Virus record (IMG/VR): IMGVR_UViG_3300011113_000621
Coordinates: 1-64,000 of that record
Source of the DNA: a virus
Length of the DNA: 64,000 nucleotides
Direction: 5' to 3' (one strand)
Shown here: piece by piece, positions 40,530 through 52,200 of the stretch
Layout: each line of letters begins with the position of its first letter
How positions within the stretch are numbered: position 1 is the stretch's first letter
The notes under the pieces: generated by a model
What the model was told of the DNA's origin: nothing
The model's input: the letters and a program-made list of their open reading frames with translations, nothing else
Databases searched by the model: none
Made by a program: the position numbers and the translations under genes

Positions 40530-43500
40530 TTAAGTTAGGAGTCGGAGAAGTTTACTCAATTCTGAGGAAATCTCAGCTTGAGAGAAGTAATCTCCACCTG
40601 ACATAAACGACTTGAGTCCTGTCGTCGCCTTATCAGCCTCATCCTTTCCTATCTTTTCTTCCACCCTTGGGATCATATCTTCGATAAGACCTTTTAAGGC
40701 CGGAGGAAGATCACTATAACGGATCTTCTCCGTGTCGCTTCCAAACGGCAATGGGAGGTTTGCAATGGTCTCTCCTAAGGCTCGTGCCGAGGTGCGAATA
40801 TTTTCTAGTGCATCTGGGTTAAGTGCACGGGTATCAATTCTGTCAACTATGGAGATAACATCGCCTGCGGCGCGTGCTGCCTCGATATAGTTTCCAGCAT
40901 CATCAAGGTTTTCTGCTTCCTCGATTTTTTCAATTGCTCGATCTAGTCCACTGTCGCCAAGGTCCTGCTTTATACGAGCTAGAACCTGACGAAACTTACC
41001 TTTTGCATCACGCGGCTGAGTCTTGCCAGGCACGTACTTACCTGCCTGAACGTCTGTTACTTCTCCGAACTCAGCCGCTGATGCTTTTCCCAAATCGTTT
41101 GACTCCTCGTTGGAGTAAGCCATTCCACCATGGCATCTTGCGCACGGGCAACCTGGTGGACACTGGCACTGTTGACCAGCGTATCCAGGGCAAATGCAAC
41201 CATAGTCCTTGCACATTCCGCAGTCAAATCCAGCGGTCTCAGGAGATGCAACCATCGCGATACGCTCACGTAGGTAGGCAACCTCTTCACCAAGCTCTTG
41301 GCTTGATAAAGATTTCCACTTATCTGGAATTAAGTCTGGACGGTCAAGTTGACGAGCGCGCTTCATGATGTGGCGTCTAACAGCCGCACGCTTGCCTGGC
41401 TTTGATCTTCCGTAAGCTTGAATTGAGTCCTTCAAGGAGTCGATGTTTGTAATCGGGTATGAACCATCTTTAAGAGCATAGCCCTTCTTAGCAAGTTGCT
41501 GACGCTTCTCGCGGGAGATGTAACCAAACTCGTCGTCAAACTTTTGTACTCCAAAAACTCTAGAATACAGAGCATCTGCACGAGCGGAAAGCTCTGCGGC
41601 GTGCGCCTCCTTTAATGCTGTAAAGCGCTCACGAGCGGCGTCCGCTTTAGATGAAAGTTCAGCTTGTTCTAACTGCTCCAGTTTTTGTACACGAGAGACC
41701 AAATCTGCGATTGGATCCGCCTTCATGCGTGCAAGAACTCCTGCGCCAGCCGCAACAAGTGCCATAACCGCGCCTGAGGCTACACGAGCACGGGCAATAG
41801 GGAACCCTGGAACGTTTACCTGGCAAACCGCTACAAGCTCAAGTTTACCGTTAATTGGACGCCAGTCACCAGAAGGTGCAGACGCGCGAACTGCGCGAAC
41901 CTGCTCTGGTGTAGTTCCTGGACGTAAAGCTCCAGATACCCAAATACCAAAGGAATCTTCTCCAGCGTGAACGTCCGCGAAGGCAGATGCTGTATCGTCA
42001 TAGTGACGTACCGCCTCTTGTGCGGAAGCTTCAAGTGAGGCGTGTCCGCCTGCTAAAGTTAGTTGTCCAACAGGAACGTCTGTTCCGTCGTCAGTGCGAA
42101 CTACACCTGTGTGAAAGTACGCGTAGTTGCTTCTTGAACGTGGTGGCTTTGTGCCAAATGACATTCCGATGTGATCTACGTGCCACGCCGCGATATGACC
42201 AAATACACGACCTTCATCGTCCACGGTCAATGGAGTTGGCTTGTCGAGCTGCGGATTGTCAAACCACGAACGCGGTGGTACGACTGGGATTGATCCTGCC
42301 ACTAAGCCACAAGCGACAAGCGCTGAAGCCTCTACAGGATCCATTTCGTCGACGTATATGCCGTCCGGGATCACTGTTTCCTCCTGATTCTCGTCTTCGA
42401 CGAGGTAGATTTGGCACTCTTGGAATGCCGGTTTTGGTACAATTGTTACTGCCATAACTCGTGCATGCGAGATCACGAGTTTATCAGTTCCAATCTTACC
42501 ACTGTCTTTTTCGGCCAGTTCAGGAACTTCTTGACTTGCCTCAAACTGATCGAGGTCCGCAGAAACTCCACGGATAAAACCATTACGTATTAAACGCTCG
42601 GCTTCCTTACCATATTCGCCAGAGTCAAACACGCCGTGCGCGTTGCCAATACCGCCTTCTACGCGTTCCATATGATCAATACGTCCAACTACAACTGATC
42701 CGTTGTGTCCTTCACCAGTTTCAATTTGCCACATCAATGGCAAAGGCAGTTCACGAATTTCTATCGCACCTTTCTTAAAGGTACGTCCATCACCAGTCTC
42801 AATCTCCTCTGGAATTACAAGAGGAATCTTAAACTTTGCACCTTCTGCTGTTGTCATCTCTTCTTCAAGATGCCCTGCTGCAGTAAGAACCCGTCTGCGA
42901 GCATCTGCTGCTCTAGCTGAAAGAGTCGCCTTATCTATGATCTCTTGCGAGCTTAGTATTTCATCTACTGCAAAGTTTCCACGACCGCGCTTCATTCCCG
43001 GGTTGCGACGATCTCCTGGCCACATGCCAGTCATCTCCTTGTGACGAAGCGAGCAGTATCCTTTAGCTCTTGGTCCCATGTACTTCTTAAGGTTGCGGTA
43101 ACAGCGCGTCCAGTCACCTGGAGTATTCCAACGAATCTTTATAACTCCGCCTTTACCGATTGTCCAGTAGCGACGTAAGTTCTCTGCATTTCCTCGATTA
43201 CGATCTAGTCCACCAGCCGCAGTTAGGAACATTCCATTTTTACCATTCCAAAGAACTGTAATAAACTCGAGGTCCTTTACAGATGCAGTTACTGGAGTTA
43301 TTCCATCAACTTGCTCGATAACTGTTTTGAGAGATGCGCCATCAAGAGGAACTACAGGAGGTGGAGTTGCAGACTTCATATCAGCAAGTATTTGCTCGTC
43401 ACGCACCCACTTCTTATCCTTACGAGTATACGTCATCGCATCAGTTGATGTAGAGCTAGCTGGGACTAGCGACACTAACTCATAGACAGCGCTAGGGTCT

Positions 43501-45284
43501 GTGTCCGAAACGATTGCAAAAAATACAGGCTGAACGTCTGAGGTTTCAGGTGACATCTCCTTAGACTCGCCTGGAGAAGCAGCGCTGGTTATAGGCTGGT
43601 AGTACATTTTGTTTGGATAGTAGTACTCGCCGTCTGAGCCTTTAACTTTCTTGTTTAAGAAACTTGCAAGAGCTGGGTGTTTATATGGGTCAAGCTTAAG
43701 CTTAACGCCAGTTAACTTTTCTAGCTCTTTAAGGTAAGGACTCTTTGAAACTTTTTCTATCTGATTTTTTCCAGTAATAACCTTTGGGCCAGATCCGTCC
43801 GAGCGAGACTCGAACCCTTCTGTTTTATTTGCATCAAATGCGTCCCGTTGAGATTTTACCCAGCCTGGCCAATCACCAAGTACCTTTCCCATATCTTCAG
43901 AAGTCATTGCTGGAAGAGTTCCGGGAATCTTAGCTCCAGGACGATCAATTGGAACGCGAGGTTCAGCAAGAATACCTGATGTATCAAGAGGAGTTATATC
44001 CATGGGCGCAGTTTTTTGTGCGCTAACTGAAGACTCTGGTTCTGTTGCAGTTGCAGGAACGTCTACTATATCTCCTGAATCAAGTTTTACTCTAACACTT
44101 TGCTTTTCAGGATCAATTGCTACTATGCTACCAGACCCACGTTCGGCATCTCCACCGATAACTACTCGCGATCCTTGCTTTGAAAATCTGCCAGTTTTGT
44201 CGCGTACTTGCTTTGCAGCTTTTTCAGATCTTTCCTCGGGAGTATAATCTCCGTCTCCTTCGGTTTCGCCTTCAGCGGCAGCGGCTACAAGTGAATCTAT
44301 AAACTCTAAGTCTAGCTCGCTAGCGGCAGCTGCAAATAACTCGGCTTCCTCTTCATCAATCTCAAAGATTGAAACTGGTCTAAATGGATCTTCTTGGAAG
44401 CAGGCGCTTAAAAAGAATGCAGACTCTGCGTCAATTTCAATGTGAACCTTTTCTACTGAAAGGTCTTGCTCATCGTCTAATGCCATGTCATAGCTAGTAA
44501 GGTCTTGGTTTACGTCGTCTAGTGTGTTCCAAGTTCCACCATCCCAAACCTTAACGTCGTAGTTCTCATCAATCTTGTATAGGCGATCAATTCCAGAGCC
44601 GTCCATGCGCATACGAGCAATGAACTCAACTGCTTCTAAATTATGCTCAAATGCACCTAAGTCCGTAGGGTATTGAGTGTTAACTGCATAATCAAATTCG
44701 TCCTCGTGGTATGAGCTGTCTGCGTATCCATCTGCCCTTAATGACTTTTTGTTTTCTCTTTCAACGATGGCACGCGCCCAACGCCACGCGGTGTCGCCAC
44801 CCCAGAGAGCCCACGCAATACGCCCATTTGACGGAAAACCGTCTTCTCCTGGCGAGTAGCCTTTTGCCTTCTTATCAACCTCATGACGAGGGAAATACTT
44901 TGCAATATGACGGACCTTTTCAATTCCAATTTGTCCTCCTCTTGAAAGAGTGCGGGCCGTATTAAGACCTACTGGAGTTCCTCCGCGCTTGTGCTCCTTA
45001 CGCCACTCAAGAGCTCTCTTTGCCTCCTCTTGAGCGCCTTTAGGAATCGTGTATAAACGACGAGCGCCACCTACTATGCTTACGTCTAGCGTGGTAAGCG
45101 CAGCACTTGCTAATTCAAGTTGTGATTCGGTAACATCTAGATCTTCGTCGCTCCATGTAACAGAGGCAGTTAGCGAAGATAAGACTCCTTGATTAACAAC
45201 TAAGTTTTCCTCAGAGTTAATTACAACACCCTGGGTGTCGTTTGAAAAAAGAACAAGAGGTCCGCTTTTTCCTACTACATTCAT
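40530..45284 (-). CDS. Giant capsid-maturation protease polyprotein (1584 aa)
   Basis: 1584 aa. About 1-160 is a phage ParB/HTH-like region (KEEAKRALEWRKEHKRGG, GIEKVRHIAKYFPRHEV, GRIAWALWGGDTAWRWARAI). About 380-420 is a KOW/SH3-like barrel (DKTGRFSKQGSRVVIGGDAE). At 815-960 comes a herpes-type capsid protease domain (FKIPLVIPEEIETGDGRTF, HNGSVVVGRIDHMERVEGG, IRGVSADLDQ, SHARVMAVTIVPKPAF), then the actinophage C-terminal domain (YFHTGVVRTDDGTDVPVGQ). A nine-cysteine cluster lies at about 1353-1387 and the end is helical. The protease would cut itself and the capsid. The order portal, protease, capsid is kept. The N-terminal and central parts are unusual and unassigned. Confidence 0.75.
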   Translation of the reverse strand: MNVVGKSGPLVLFSNDTQGVVINSEENLVVNQGVLSSLTASVTWSDEDLDVTESQLELASAALTTLDVSIVGGARRLYTIPKGAQEEAKRALEWRKEHKRGGTPVGLNTARTLSRGGQIGIEKVRHIAKYFPRHEVDKKAKGYSPGEDGFPSNGRIAWALWGGDTAWRWARAIVERENKKSLRADGYADSSYHEDEFDYAVNTQYPTDLGAFEHNLEAVEFIARMRMDGSGIDRLYKIDENYDVKVWDGGTWNTLDDVNQDLTSYDMALDDEQDLSVEKVHIEIDAESAFFLSACFQEDPFRPVSIFEIDEEEAELFAAAASELDLEFIDSLVAAAAEGETEGDGDYTPEERSEKAAKQVRDKTGRFSKQGSRVVIGGDAERGSGSIVAIDPEKQSVRVKLDSGDIVDVPATATEPESSVSAQKTAPMDITPLDTSGILAEPRVPIDRPGAKIPGTLPAMTSEDMGKVLGDWPGWVKSQRDAFDANKTEGFESRSDGSGPKVITGKNQIEKVSKSPYLKELEKLTGVKLKLDPYKHPALASFLNKKVKGSDGEYYYPNKMYYQPITSAASPGESKEMSPETSDVQPVFFAIVSDTDPSAVYELVSLVPASSTSTDAMTYTRKDKKWVRDEQILADMKSATPPPVVPLDGASLKTVIEQVDGITPVTASVKDLEFITVLWNGKNGMFLTAAGGLDRNRGNAENLRRYWTIGKGGVIKIRWNTPGDWTRCYRNLKKYMGPRAKGYCSLRHKEMTGMWPGDRRNPGMKRGRGNFAVDEILSSQEIIDKATLSARAADARRRVLTAAGHLEEEMTTAEGAKFKIPLVIPEEIETGDGRTFKKGAIEIRELPLPLMWQIETGEGHNGSVVVGRIDHMERVEGGIGNAHGVFDSGEYGKEAERLIRNGFIRGVSADLDQFEASQEVPELAEKDSGKIGTDKLVISHARVMAVTIVPKPAFQECQIYLVEDENQEETVIPDGIYVDEMDPVEASALVACGLVAGSIPVVPPRSWFDNPQLDKPTPLTVDDEGRVFGHIAAWHVDHIGMSFGTKPPRSRSNYAYFHTGVVRTDDGTDVPVGQLTLAGGHASLEASAQEAVRHYDDTASAFADVHAGEDSFGIWVSGALRPGTTPEQVRAVRASAPSGDWRPINGKLELVAVCQVNVPGFPIARARVASGAVMALVAAGAGVLARMKADPIADLVSRVQKLEQLEQAELSSKADAARERFTALKEAHAAELSARADALYSRVFGVQKFDDEFGYISREKRQQLAKKGYALKDGSYPITNIDSLKDSIQAYGRSKPGKRAAVRRHIMKRARQLDRPDLIPDKWKSLSSQELGEEVAYLRERIAMVASPETAGFDCGMCKDYGCICPGYAGQQCQCPPGCPCARCHGGMAYSNEESNDLGKASAAEFGEVTDVQAGKYVPGKTQPRDAKGKFRQVLARIKQDLGDSGLDRAIEKIEEAENLDDAGNYIEAARAAGDVISIVDRIDTRALNPDALENIRTSARALGETIANLPLPFGSDTEKIRYSDLPPALKGLIEDMIPRVEEKIGKDEADKATTGLKSFMSGGDYFSQAEISSELSKLLRLLT

Positions 45285-46231
45285 GCCTGCTCTTTTCCTG
45301 TCTCATCAGTGACTGGTCCGCCCGCAATCCATGCATCGCACGTGCGCGAAGCGGCACACTTAAAGTCAAGGGCCTCGCAATATCCTAATTCGCCTTGAAC
45401 CACCACGTCATAGGAATCTTCAACGTTTCCGTCCCCTTGTTGTAGGCCCTGAGCAATGCAGTCCTTCATCTTAGAGGTGACGATAAATGCAGCACAGTTA
45501 CCACATCTGCTTGTTTTGGCGTCCTCACTGGACACATTCCAACGAGTTGCCTTTTCCTTCCAAAACTCGTCGTTAGGTTCCTGTGGATTTAGTGGACCAT
45601 ACCCAACGTTGTCAATTGCATTTTGGCGGTTCTTAAGATTTAGTTGAATATCCTGAGTTGCAGGAGGGCAGGCGTCTCCCTCTGCCGCCGCAACGACTGG
45701 CTCTTCAGCTGTCTGCTTATCAAGATATCTAACAATGTGACCATAAGGGCCGTTAGGATCAATAGGCCCTAGTGCAGCAAAGACAAGCTCCAACATACCT
45801 GGAGCAGTTATCTTTTGGTCCGGATCGTCACTTGAAAGCTGGTCATACAAGTCAGGATAGTCAAAGAATACTTGGTCAATGTCATCATAGGTACCAACAT
45901 CAATTTGCTGGCTGTTATCATTGTATGTAGCTTCACGAGAACGTCTTAGCTGCACCTTCTCAGAGGAAACTGCTAACTTTATATTTGACTCTTCAAATGC
46001 CTCAGAAAATCTAAAGGTGCTTAAGTTAACTGTTGCTATTGAAAGAAGATCTTCTACCTTTAGCTTACGGTCTTTTACAATCTTTTCCATAAGCATCTTT
46101 ACTCGCCTGGTTGGGTTAAAAATCTCTGCATCTTTGTCTTCAAAGACGTATACAAACTTTTTATCATCTGCAACTATAGAAAAAACATGGTTGTTACTAA
46201 CTAACTCATACGCTCTAATTACCTTTACCAT
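45281..46231 (-). CDS. Virion-region protein with C-terminal Cys cluster
   Basis: 316 aa. Beta-rich N-terminus (VKVIRAYELVSNNHVFSIVAD, KKFVYVFEDKDAEIF), an acidic helical middle with ATRQDIQL-type sequence, and a C-terminal cysteine module: RCGNCAAFIVTSKMKDC, GELGYCEALDFKC and SRTCDAW. The seven or so cysteines with this spacing are a small iron-sulphur or zinc-binding domain known from phage virion proteins next to portals. Its stop overlaps the polyprotein start by four bases, so the two are cotranslated. No enzymatic motif is seen. Confidence 0.6.
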   Translation of the reverse strand: MVKVIRAYELVSNNHVFSIVADDKKFVYVFEDKDAEIFNPTRRVKMLMEKIVKDRKLKVEDLLSIATVNLSTFRFSEAFEESNIKLAVSSEKVQLRRSREATYNDNSQQIDVGTYDDIDQVFFDYPDLYDQLSSDDPDQKITAPGMLELVFAALGPIDPNGPYGHIVRYLDKQTAEEPVVAAAEGDACPPATQDIQLNLKNRQNAIDNVGYGPLNPQEPNDEFWKEKATRWNVSSEDAKTSRCGNCAAFIVTSKMKDCIAQGLQQGDGNVEDSYDVVVQGELGYCEALDFKCAASRTCDAWIAGGPVTDETGKEQA

Positions 46232-46242
46232 AGTGTCTCTCC

Positions 46243-49200
46243 TTAGTTCCAGTATCCTAGTCGCAAGGCATTTTCAAGTGCCTTGTACTCTTGGCTGTTC
46301 TTAGATATTAAATTATTTAATCGCGAGGATACAGCGTCCTTAAACGCATCATAGGTTCCCCACTTTTCAATGATCTTATCCATCTCAAAACCTTTAGGTT
46401 GGTATAAAGGATTTGAAAGATTATCTGTAATATTCTTGATTTGATGCCTATAGATCTTTAGTAAATCTCCCGTTCCGATTTTGTTTATAAGAATAGGCAT
46501 GTAGTTTTGGTATGCGTCTGACCCCGCGAAACTATCAGAGTCAATTAAAAAGTCTTCAATGCGTGTTTCATCTTTTTTAATTTCACCTAAAGTATTGTCA
46601 ACTGGAAACACGCGTAATTTTCCGGTAGACTTATCAAAAGCTATCATGTAATTTCCGTCGTGACGGTCTACATTGTTTGAAAGAATATCGAATATAGACA
46701 TTCTTATGATGTCCTCAGGATTGTCTAATAGTTCTACAAATCTTTGTGGATCATACTGTAGTCTAGTTATTGTCCCGCTAGCGTCTGGTATACCGTTTCT
46801 AGCGCCTGGTCCAGCGTTAACTGCTCTACTAACCAAAGGTACATTTGACCCGGCTTCACTCATAACAACAAGATTTTGCTGATTCTTTGCAGCACGAACG
46901 TCGTGAATTCCTTGCATACCAGCGGCTCTAAAGATTATTGATGCTTCTAACTCGGTGATTCCAGCAGGAGTTTCTGAGTAGTCTGCAGCGTACTCATCGT
47001 TTTTTACGTAGAATTTTTGTCCGCTTGCAATATGTGTAACCTCGAACATACCATATTGATCATTTACTCCAAGACCATTAAGTCTCTTCACTTCAAAACC
47101 TGCTTCTGCTATTTTTGAAGTTCCTCCACTGGCTGCGGCACTAAAATCGTCAACAGTAAATTCTGACAACACGTTTGCAGAGTTAAACGGATCTGAGTAT
47201 CCATGATCTGCACGATACTCGTTTGAAAGGCCATCACGTAGACGAAATACATCATCGAGTGAAAGACTTCTATTCTTGTTCAGCATCTGCCTAGACACGT
47301 AATCATTTAAGGCGTTTTTAGCATCTACAGAAAGAACCGCTAGTGACCTGTTATTTCGCAGTGCATCTTTGATTTGACTGTAGTACGGAGAAATTACTCC
47401 ATCGTTTCTAAACTCGTCTGACTCTATAACAGAAAGACCTTGAGATGAAACGCTAGGGATATTCTGCTTTGACAAAACGCGTTTACGCGCATTTTTTATT
47501 TGGTTGTAGTTTATAGCTTGTATCTGTTCGCGCGCCGTGGGATTAAGATGCTTTACCCCTGACCAGCCAGTGTCCATCATTACAGTTTTACCAAGCCATT
47601 TTCCTTTTTCAGGGTCCTTTTCTGGATCCCATCCAACAAGAGCAAACTCTAAAGGTGTTGGCAGAATAGAAAGATTATAGCTACCATCATTAAGTTTGGC
47701 TCTGTCCACGCGATACTTAAGTACATCTAGCTGCACATTTTCTAAGTCTGTTCGTGCCTGGCGACGCAGTTTTTGCATAATATTTACCACGTCTGTAGAG
47801 TTAGTCCAAGTGTATCCTGTAAGTGCCCAAACAAATCCACCTTGATATTCTCCACCGCCAGCAGCACCAACGTAAACTTTTTCTATTCCATTTGCAGCAT
47901 ACCAGTTTTCTACCCAGCGATTGTACGCAGATCCAAATCCTTTTTGCTTTAATTCCTTGTTGTACAGAGCCATAAATTCTGCATAACCTGACTTAGAAAC
48001 TTCAGTAACGTTACCGTCTCTGTCAAGTTTACGTTTTATTTTTATAGATCTTTTAGCTCTACCTATAGGTCTTCCATTAACATCACGTATGTCAAGAGCA
48101 ATACCAAAAGATACACTTGCCTTTCCATTATCCATATCTTCTTTACTTGGATTATTGTATGAATTTTCTAAATCAACATCAATACTAACGTCTCTTACTT
48201 TAAGAGTATAAAAGTCGCCTCCAAAAGATATACCAGAGCGGTCACCATAAGCATCACCAATAAGTCTTTTAATTTCATCTTTTATTTCGTTTACTTCTTT
48301 AGCCGAGCCGTCTTGATCAGCAAGAGAGTACTTATAGGCCAGTTGCTCTAATACATCAAGACTAACTCTGTCTTTTCCAGCCTTTGCAATTTCTGCGTCG
48401 CGATCTTTCCATGCCGAGAAATTTGACTGCACTGAATCTTCTCTTGTTTTTCCTTCTAAAAAGTCTGGACGAGTACTTTCATCGTTGACTCCTATAGTGT
48501 CACCTGAACGCGCAATTCTTGGAGCTGGAAGAAGTGGTCTGTCAAGACGTTGTTGTACATCAGTGGATGGCAACATTTCTTCTCGGGTAACAACAGTTGA
48601 AGCTCCGCCTGAATCAGTTGATATTGCGCGAACTTTACTTGCTGATCTTACCTGAGTCGTTCCATCATCAAACTTTATGCGCAGATATTCTGGATTATTT
48701 TGTATCGCAGTGACAGTTCCAAGCTTTCCGTCCTTGATGGCTTGAACACGCGCTCCCTTACCCACCACAACTCCGTCACGAACTATTGTTGTGTTATTAG
48801 GTGAGTATCCCGCTTCTTCTGGGCCTGGATACTGATACTGTGGTGTTACAGGCGCTGGCTCAGAAGTCTCTGTTTCATCCTCTTCTGGCTCAGAAGACGT
48901 GTCATATATGCTAGCTCGTTCCTGAGGAGTAAGATCTCTCCATCCAGCCTGGCCAGCTCCTCTTGGGTCCGAAAACCATTCAGGCGAAACGGTAACTTGT
49001 GTAATTGAACCATTACGTGCAACATAAAGGTCTTCCCACGGGTCAATGTATGCGAGTGACCCATCGGAAGGCAGGTACGAAATCACCTTAACTCCGCTTG
49101 GAAATAAGTCGTCGTCAACGTCATAAAAATCCTTAATTGCATCAATGTTTTCATTAAACATATTTGCTACTTGAGCAGGCTCGGGTACTTGAGCAGGCTC

Positions 49201-52200
49201 GGGCGCTTCTTCAAAATTATTTGACTCGCTAAGGATACGCTCAATTACAGCGTTTGTATTTACATTTAGACGTTGAAGAGCATCACGAACAGCTTCTACT
49301 CTAACTTCATAAAGTCCTTCGTTAGAAGGAGCGTCTGGGTTAAAGTTAAGTAGTGCAGATCCAGATCCATTAACTATTGCCTTTTCAAATTGTTCCAAAA
49401 GGTCTGCCTCTTCAAACTTAGTTGCTATGTATCTTGGATTATCTGAATATCCATTCTCATCTGGTTCTTCTGTTGTCCAATTGTATGAATTAGTATCAAT
49501 GTCATAGTAGTCAGGATTCTTTTCAGTATCCACTGGTATGTTGTAGAGTAGCTCGCCTTGAGGAGCGGCATCACGCTGTTCATCAGACGCGTTAGCCGCT
49601 TTTTCCTCAGTCTCTTTAGGAGTAGAAGCTTCTTTAATTTGAGAAATTTCTTCAAATATGTCATCGATTAGTGCTTCTTCGTCTGGGTCTGGCGTCCCAC
49701 CCGCTGCATCATGTAACTTGTTTAGGTTGTTGCGATTTCCGTTAACTGCGTCATAGGCATTTGCAATAACACGGTTGGGATCTCCACCTGCTAAGAATAT
49801 TGCGTTATACAAAGCTTCGGCTGGAACAAATTCATCACCTTTATTAAACTCTAGCTGCCCTGCCCCGCTGCCATTTGCTCTGCCTGCCGCAGGGGAGGGG
49901 GAATCAACAACATCATCTATTTCCTCGAGATCTAATAACTCGCCATCGTCACCAATACTTGACTCGATGATTTCATTAAAGATTGCATCGTCTTTGTCAC
50001 CAATTAAAGCTTGAGTAAGCGCGACGCTTAGTTGTGGAAGTGTGTACTTAACCGCTAAGCGCTCTGGATCATCTGTAAAGTCTGTCGATTCTTCATCCAC
50101 GCGACCATCTGGCTCGTAGTCGATAGTGCGTAGTTGAAATGCCCCAGCAGGAACGTCAAAATCTCTAAAAAGTGAAGGAGTTGACGGAGTGCTAGGGCTT
50201 GGTACTTTTGGGGGTGTTCCTCCGCCTCCGTCTGGCGGAGTTGGTGATTCGTCTGGGCCTTCATCTCTTCCATCCCAAAGATCAGAAAGAAGCTCTCTAT
50301 ACTTTTTCTCAGCGGCGTCCATAAACGCATCTTCGTCAAAGTCAATTTCAAGCTCGTCGTCGTCTTCTAAGTCACGGCGTTCCTTGTAGGCTCCTTCTAA
50401 TATATCTGAAAGTTGATTTTTTAATGAATCAACGGCAGCTTGAATAAAGTCTTCCTTATTAGCTGTTGCAGAAAAATTATTATTAAATTGATCTTGTATG
50501 TCAAAGCGCGAGTCAGCTGCATCCCACATCTGCTCGACAATGCTTTCACCGACGTCACTTGCATCATTGTCAAGAACTTCTTCAAGTTCCTTTGACATAT
50601 CGAACTCAGACTCGGCTCCGTCTACAACTGTATTAGTGATGTCTTTACCAAAGTCATCAGAGTTCGAGAATGGTCCAGTGTACCTACTCGGTGGAGTTGG
50701 TGGAACTGCACCACCACCTTCGTCGTCTTCCCACTTGGCAAGTTTACTTTCTAGCTCTTTAATCAATTCATCTACTTGCTCTTTTGCTTCTTCTATATCT
50801 CTGTCTAGTGAATTGTCCTTGTCGTCGCCAGTGTCGATTTCATCTAGCTTCTCTTTTAACTCTTCTAATGGAGATAGCGCTCGTTCAACCGCTTCGATCA
50901 CGCCTAATGGCGGATTGTCTAAGTCTGTCCACGTGCCTGCTGCAGGACCATTACCATTATCAGTGTACTCACGTGCGTCAGATAGTGGGCTGTATGCGTC
51001 GTTTAGTGCGTCCTCTAACTTAGTTGCGTCTGAACCATTTAGTTCTCCACCGTTAATAAGGTCTTGTACATTGTATAAGTTTACTGTCTCGTTTGACCAG
51101 TTTTCTACGTCGGTAACACCAGTAAATGCTGTAGGCGGTTTGTTGTCTGAGTCATCGCCGTCTGATGAAGGAGTTGGTGGTTCGTCTGGGCCTTCGCCAG
51201 TATCGTTTCCAATTTCCATTTCTTTTTGGCGAGCGTTGTCAATAAATCCACCGCGATAGTATGGAAGTCCATCTAACTCAAAAAGTCCACTAAGGAACTC
51301 ATCATTATTTTCTGCATCTAACTCATTAACATTGTCAGCAGGTATCAGATCGTTTTCATCTGTCGCACCTGTGTCTATATGGTGATACGTGCCATCTGGG
51401 AATCTGACAATTAGGCTCTGGCCATCGCCATCTGCAAAGACAACTTCTGCACCCTTAGGGATGGAAGGGTCTAATGTATTTGGATCTATACCTGGCATGT
51501 CCGGTAAAGGCTTTGCAGCATATTTTCTAAGATCTCTGCCTTCTGCACCGTCAAAGACTGCAGCGTGACGTTCTTGAGCTGACTTACTACTGTCAAGAGC
51601 AATTGCCTTAGCAGAATTGTAGTCAAACGTGGTAGGCTCTCTGTCCGGTGAGGCAGCAGACTTATCTTTAGTTCCGATCTTCTCATCAAGCATATCAATA
51701 GCTTTGCCAAGAAGATCTTTAGCCTTCTCTATACGAGGGCCGCCAGGAAATCCAGGTCTTTCAACTTCATCAAAGAAACTTTTAATGGCGCTACGCGCAT
51801 TCTTACGATCATCTTGATTATTTGGAATGTCATTCTTTAAGCTGTTACCAAATCCTACGTTAGCATCTTTTAATGCTTCTCTAGCATCATAATATCTATT
51901 TGAGGCAGCCTCATTTGGAATGTCACCACTACGTCCATGCTCGAGAACTTCATTGTATGCCTCTTGAATAACTGCTGCAATCTCATTGTTGTCACCAGCA
52001 AATCTTGGAACTTCTCCTCCACCAATACCATCAAGCTGCTCTTTGATAGCATCAACACTGTTTTGGTGACCGAATAAGGTACTCTTAAGGAAGTTTTTAT
52101 TCCAGATTTTTTCTGCGTTATTCCACTTAAATCCAAGTCTCTTTATCAACTCTCTTTGAGGATATGTGTTTCCAGAAAGCTTTACCTGAACGCCATCAAC

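Noticed and set aside
50225-51205. Two near-identical DNA stretches coding EGPDE-type linkers in the giant gene.
   Set aside because: They encode repeated Pro/Asp-rich linker peptides within one protein and do not look like mobile or regulatory repeats.
50498-51259. 253-codon Ser-rich plus-strand frame opposite the giant virion gene.
   Set aside because: Mirror of acidic Asp/Glu-rich coding; low-complexity Ser and no start signal.
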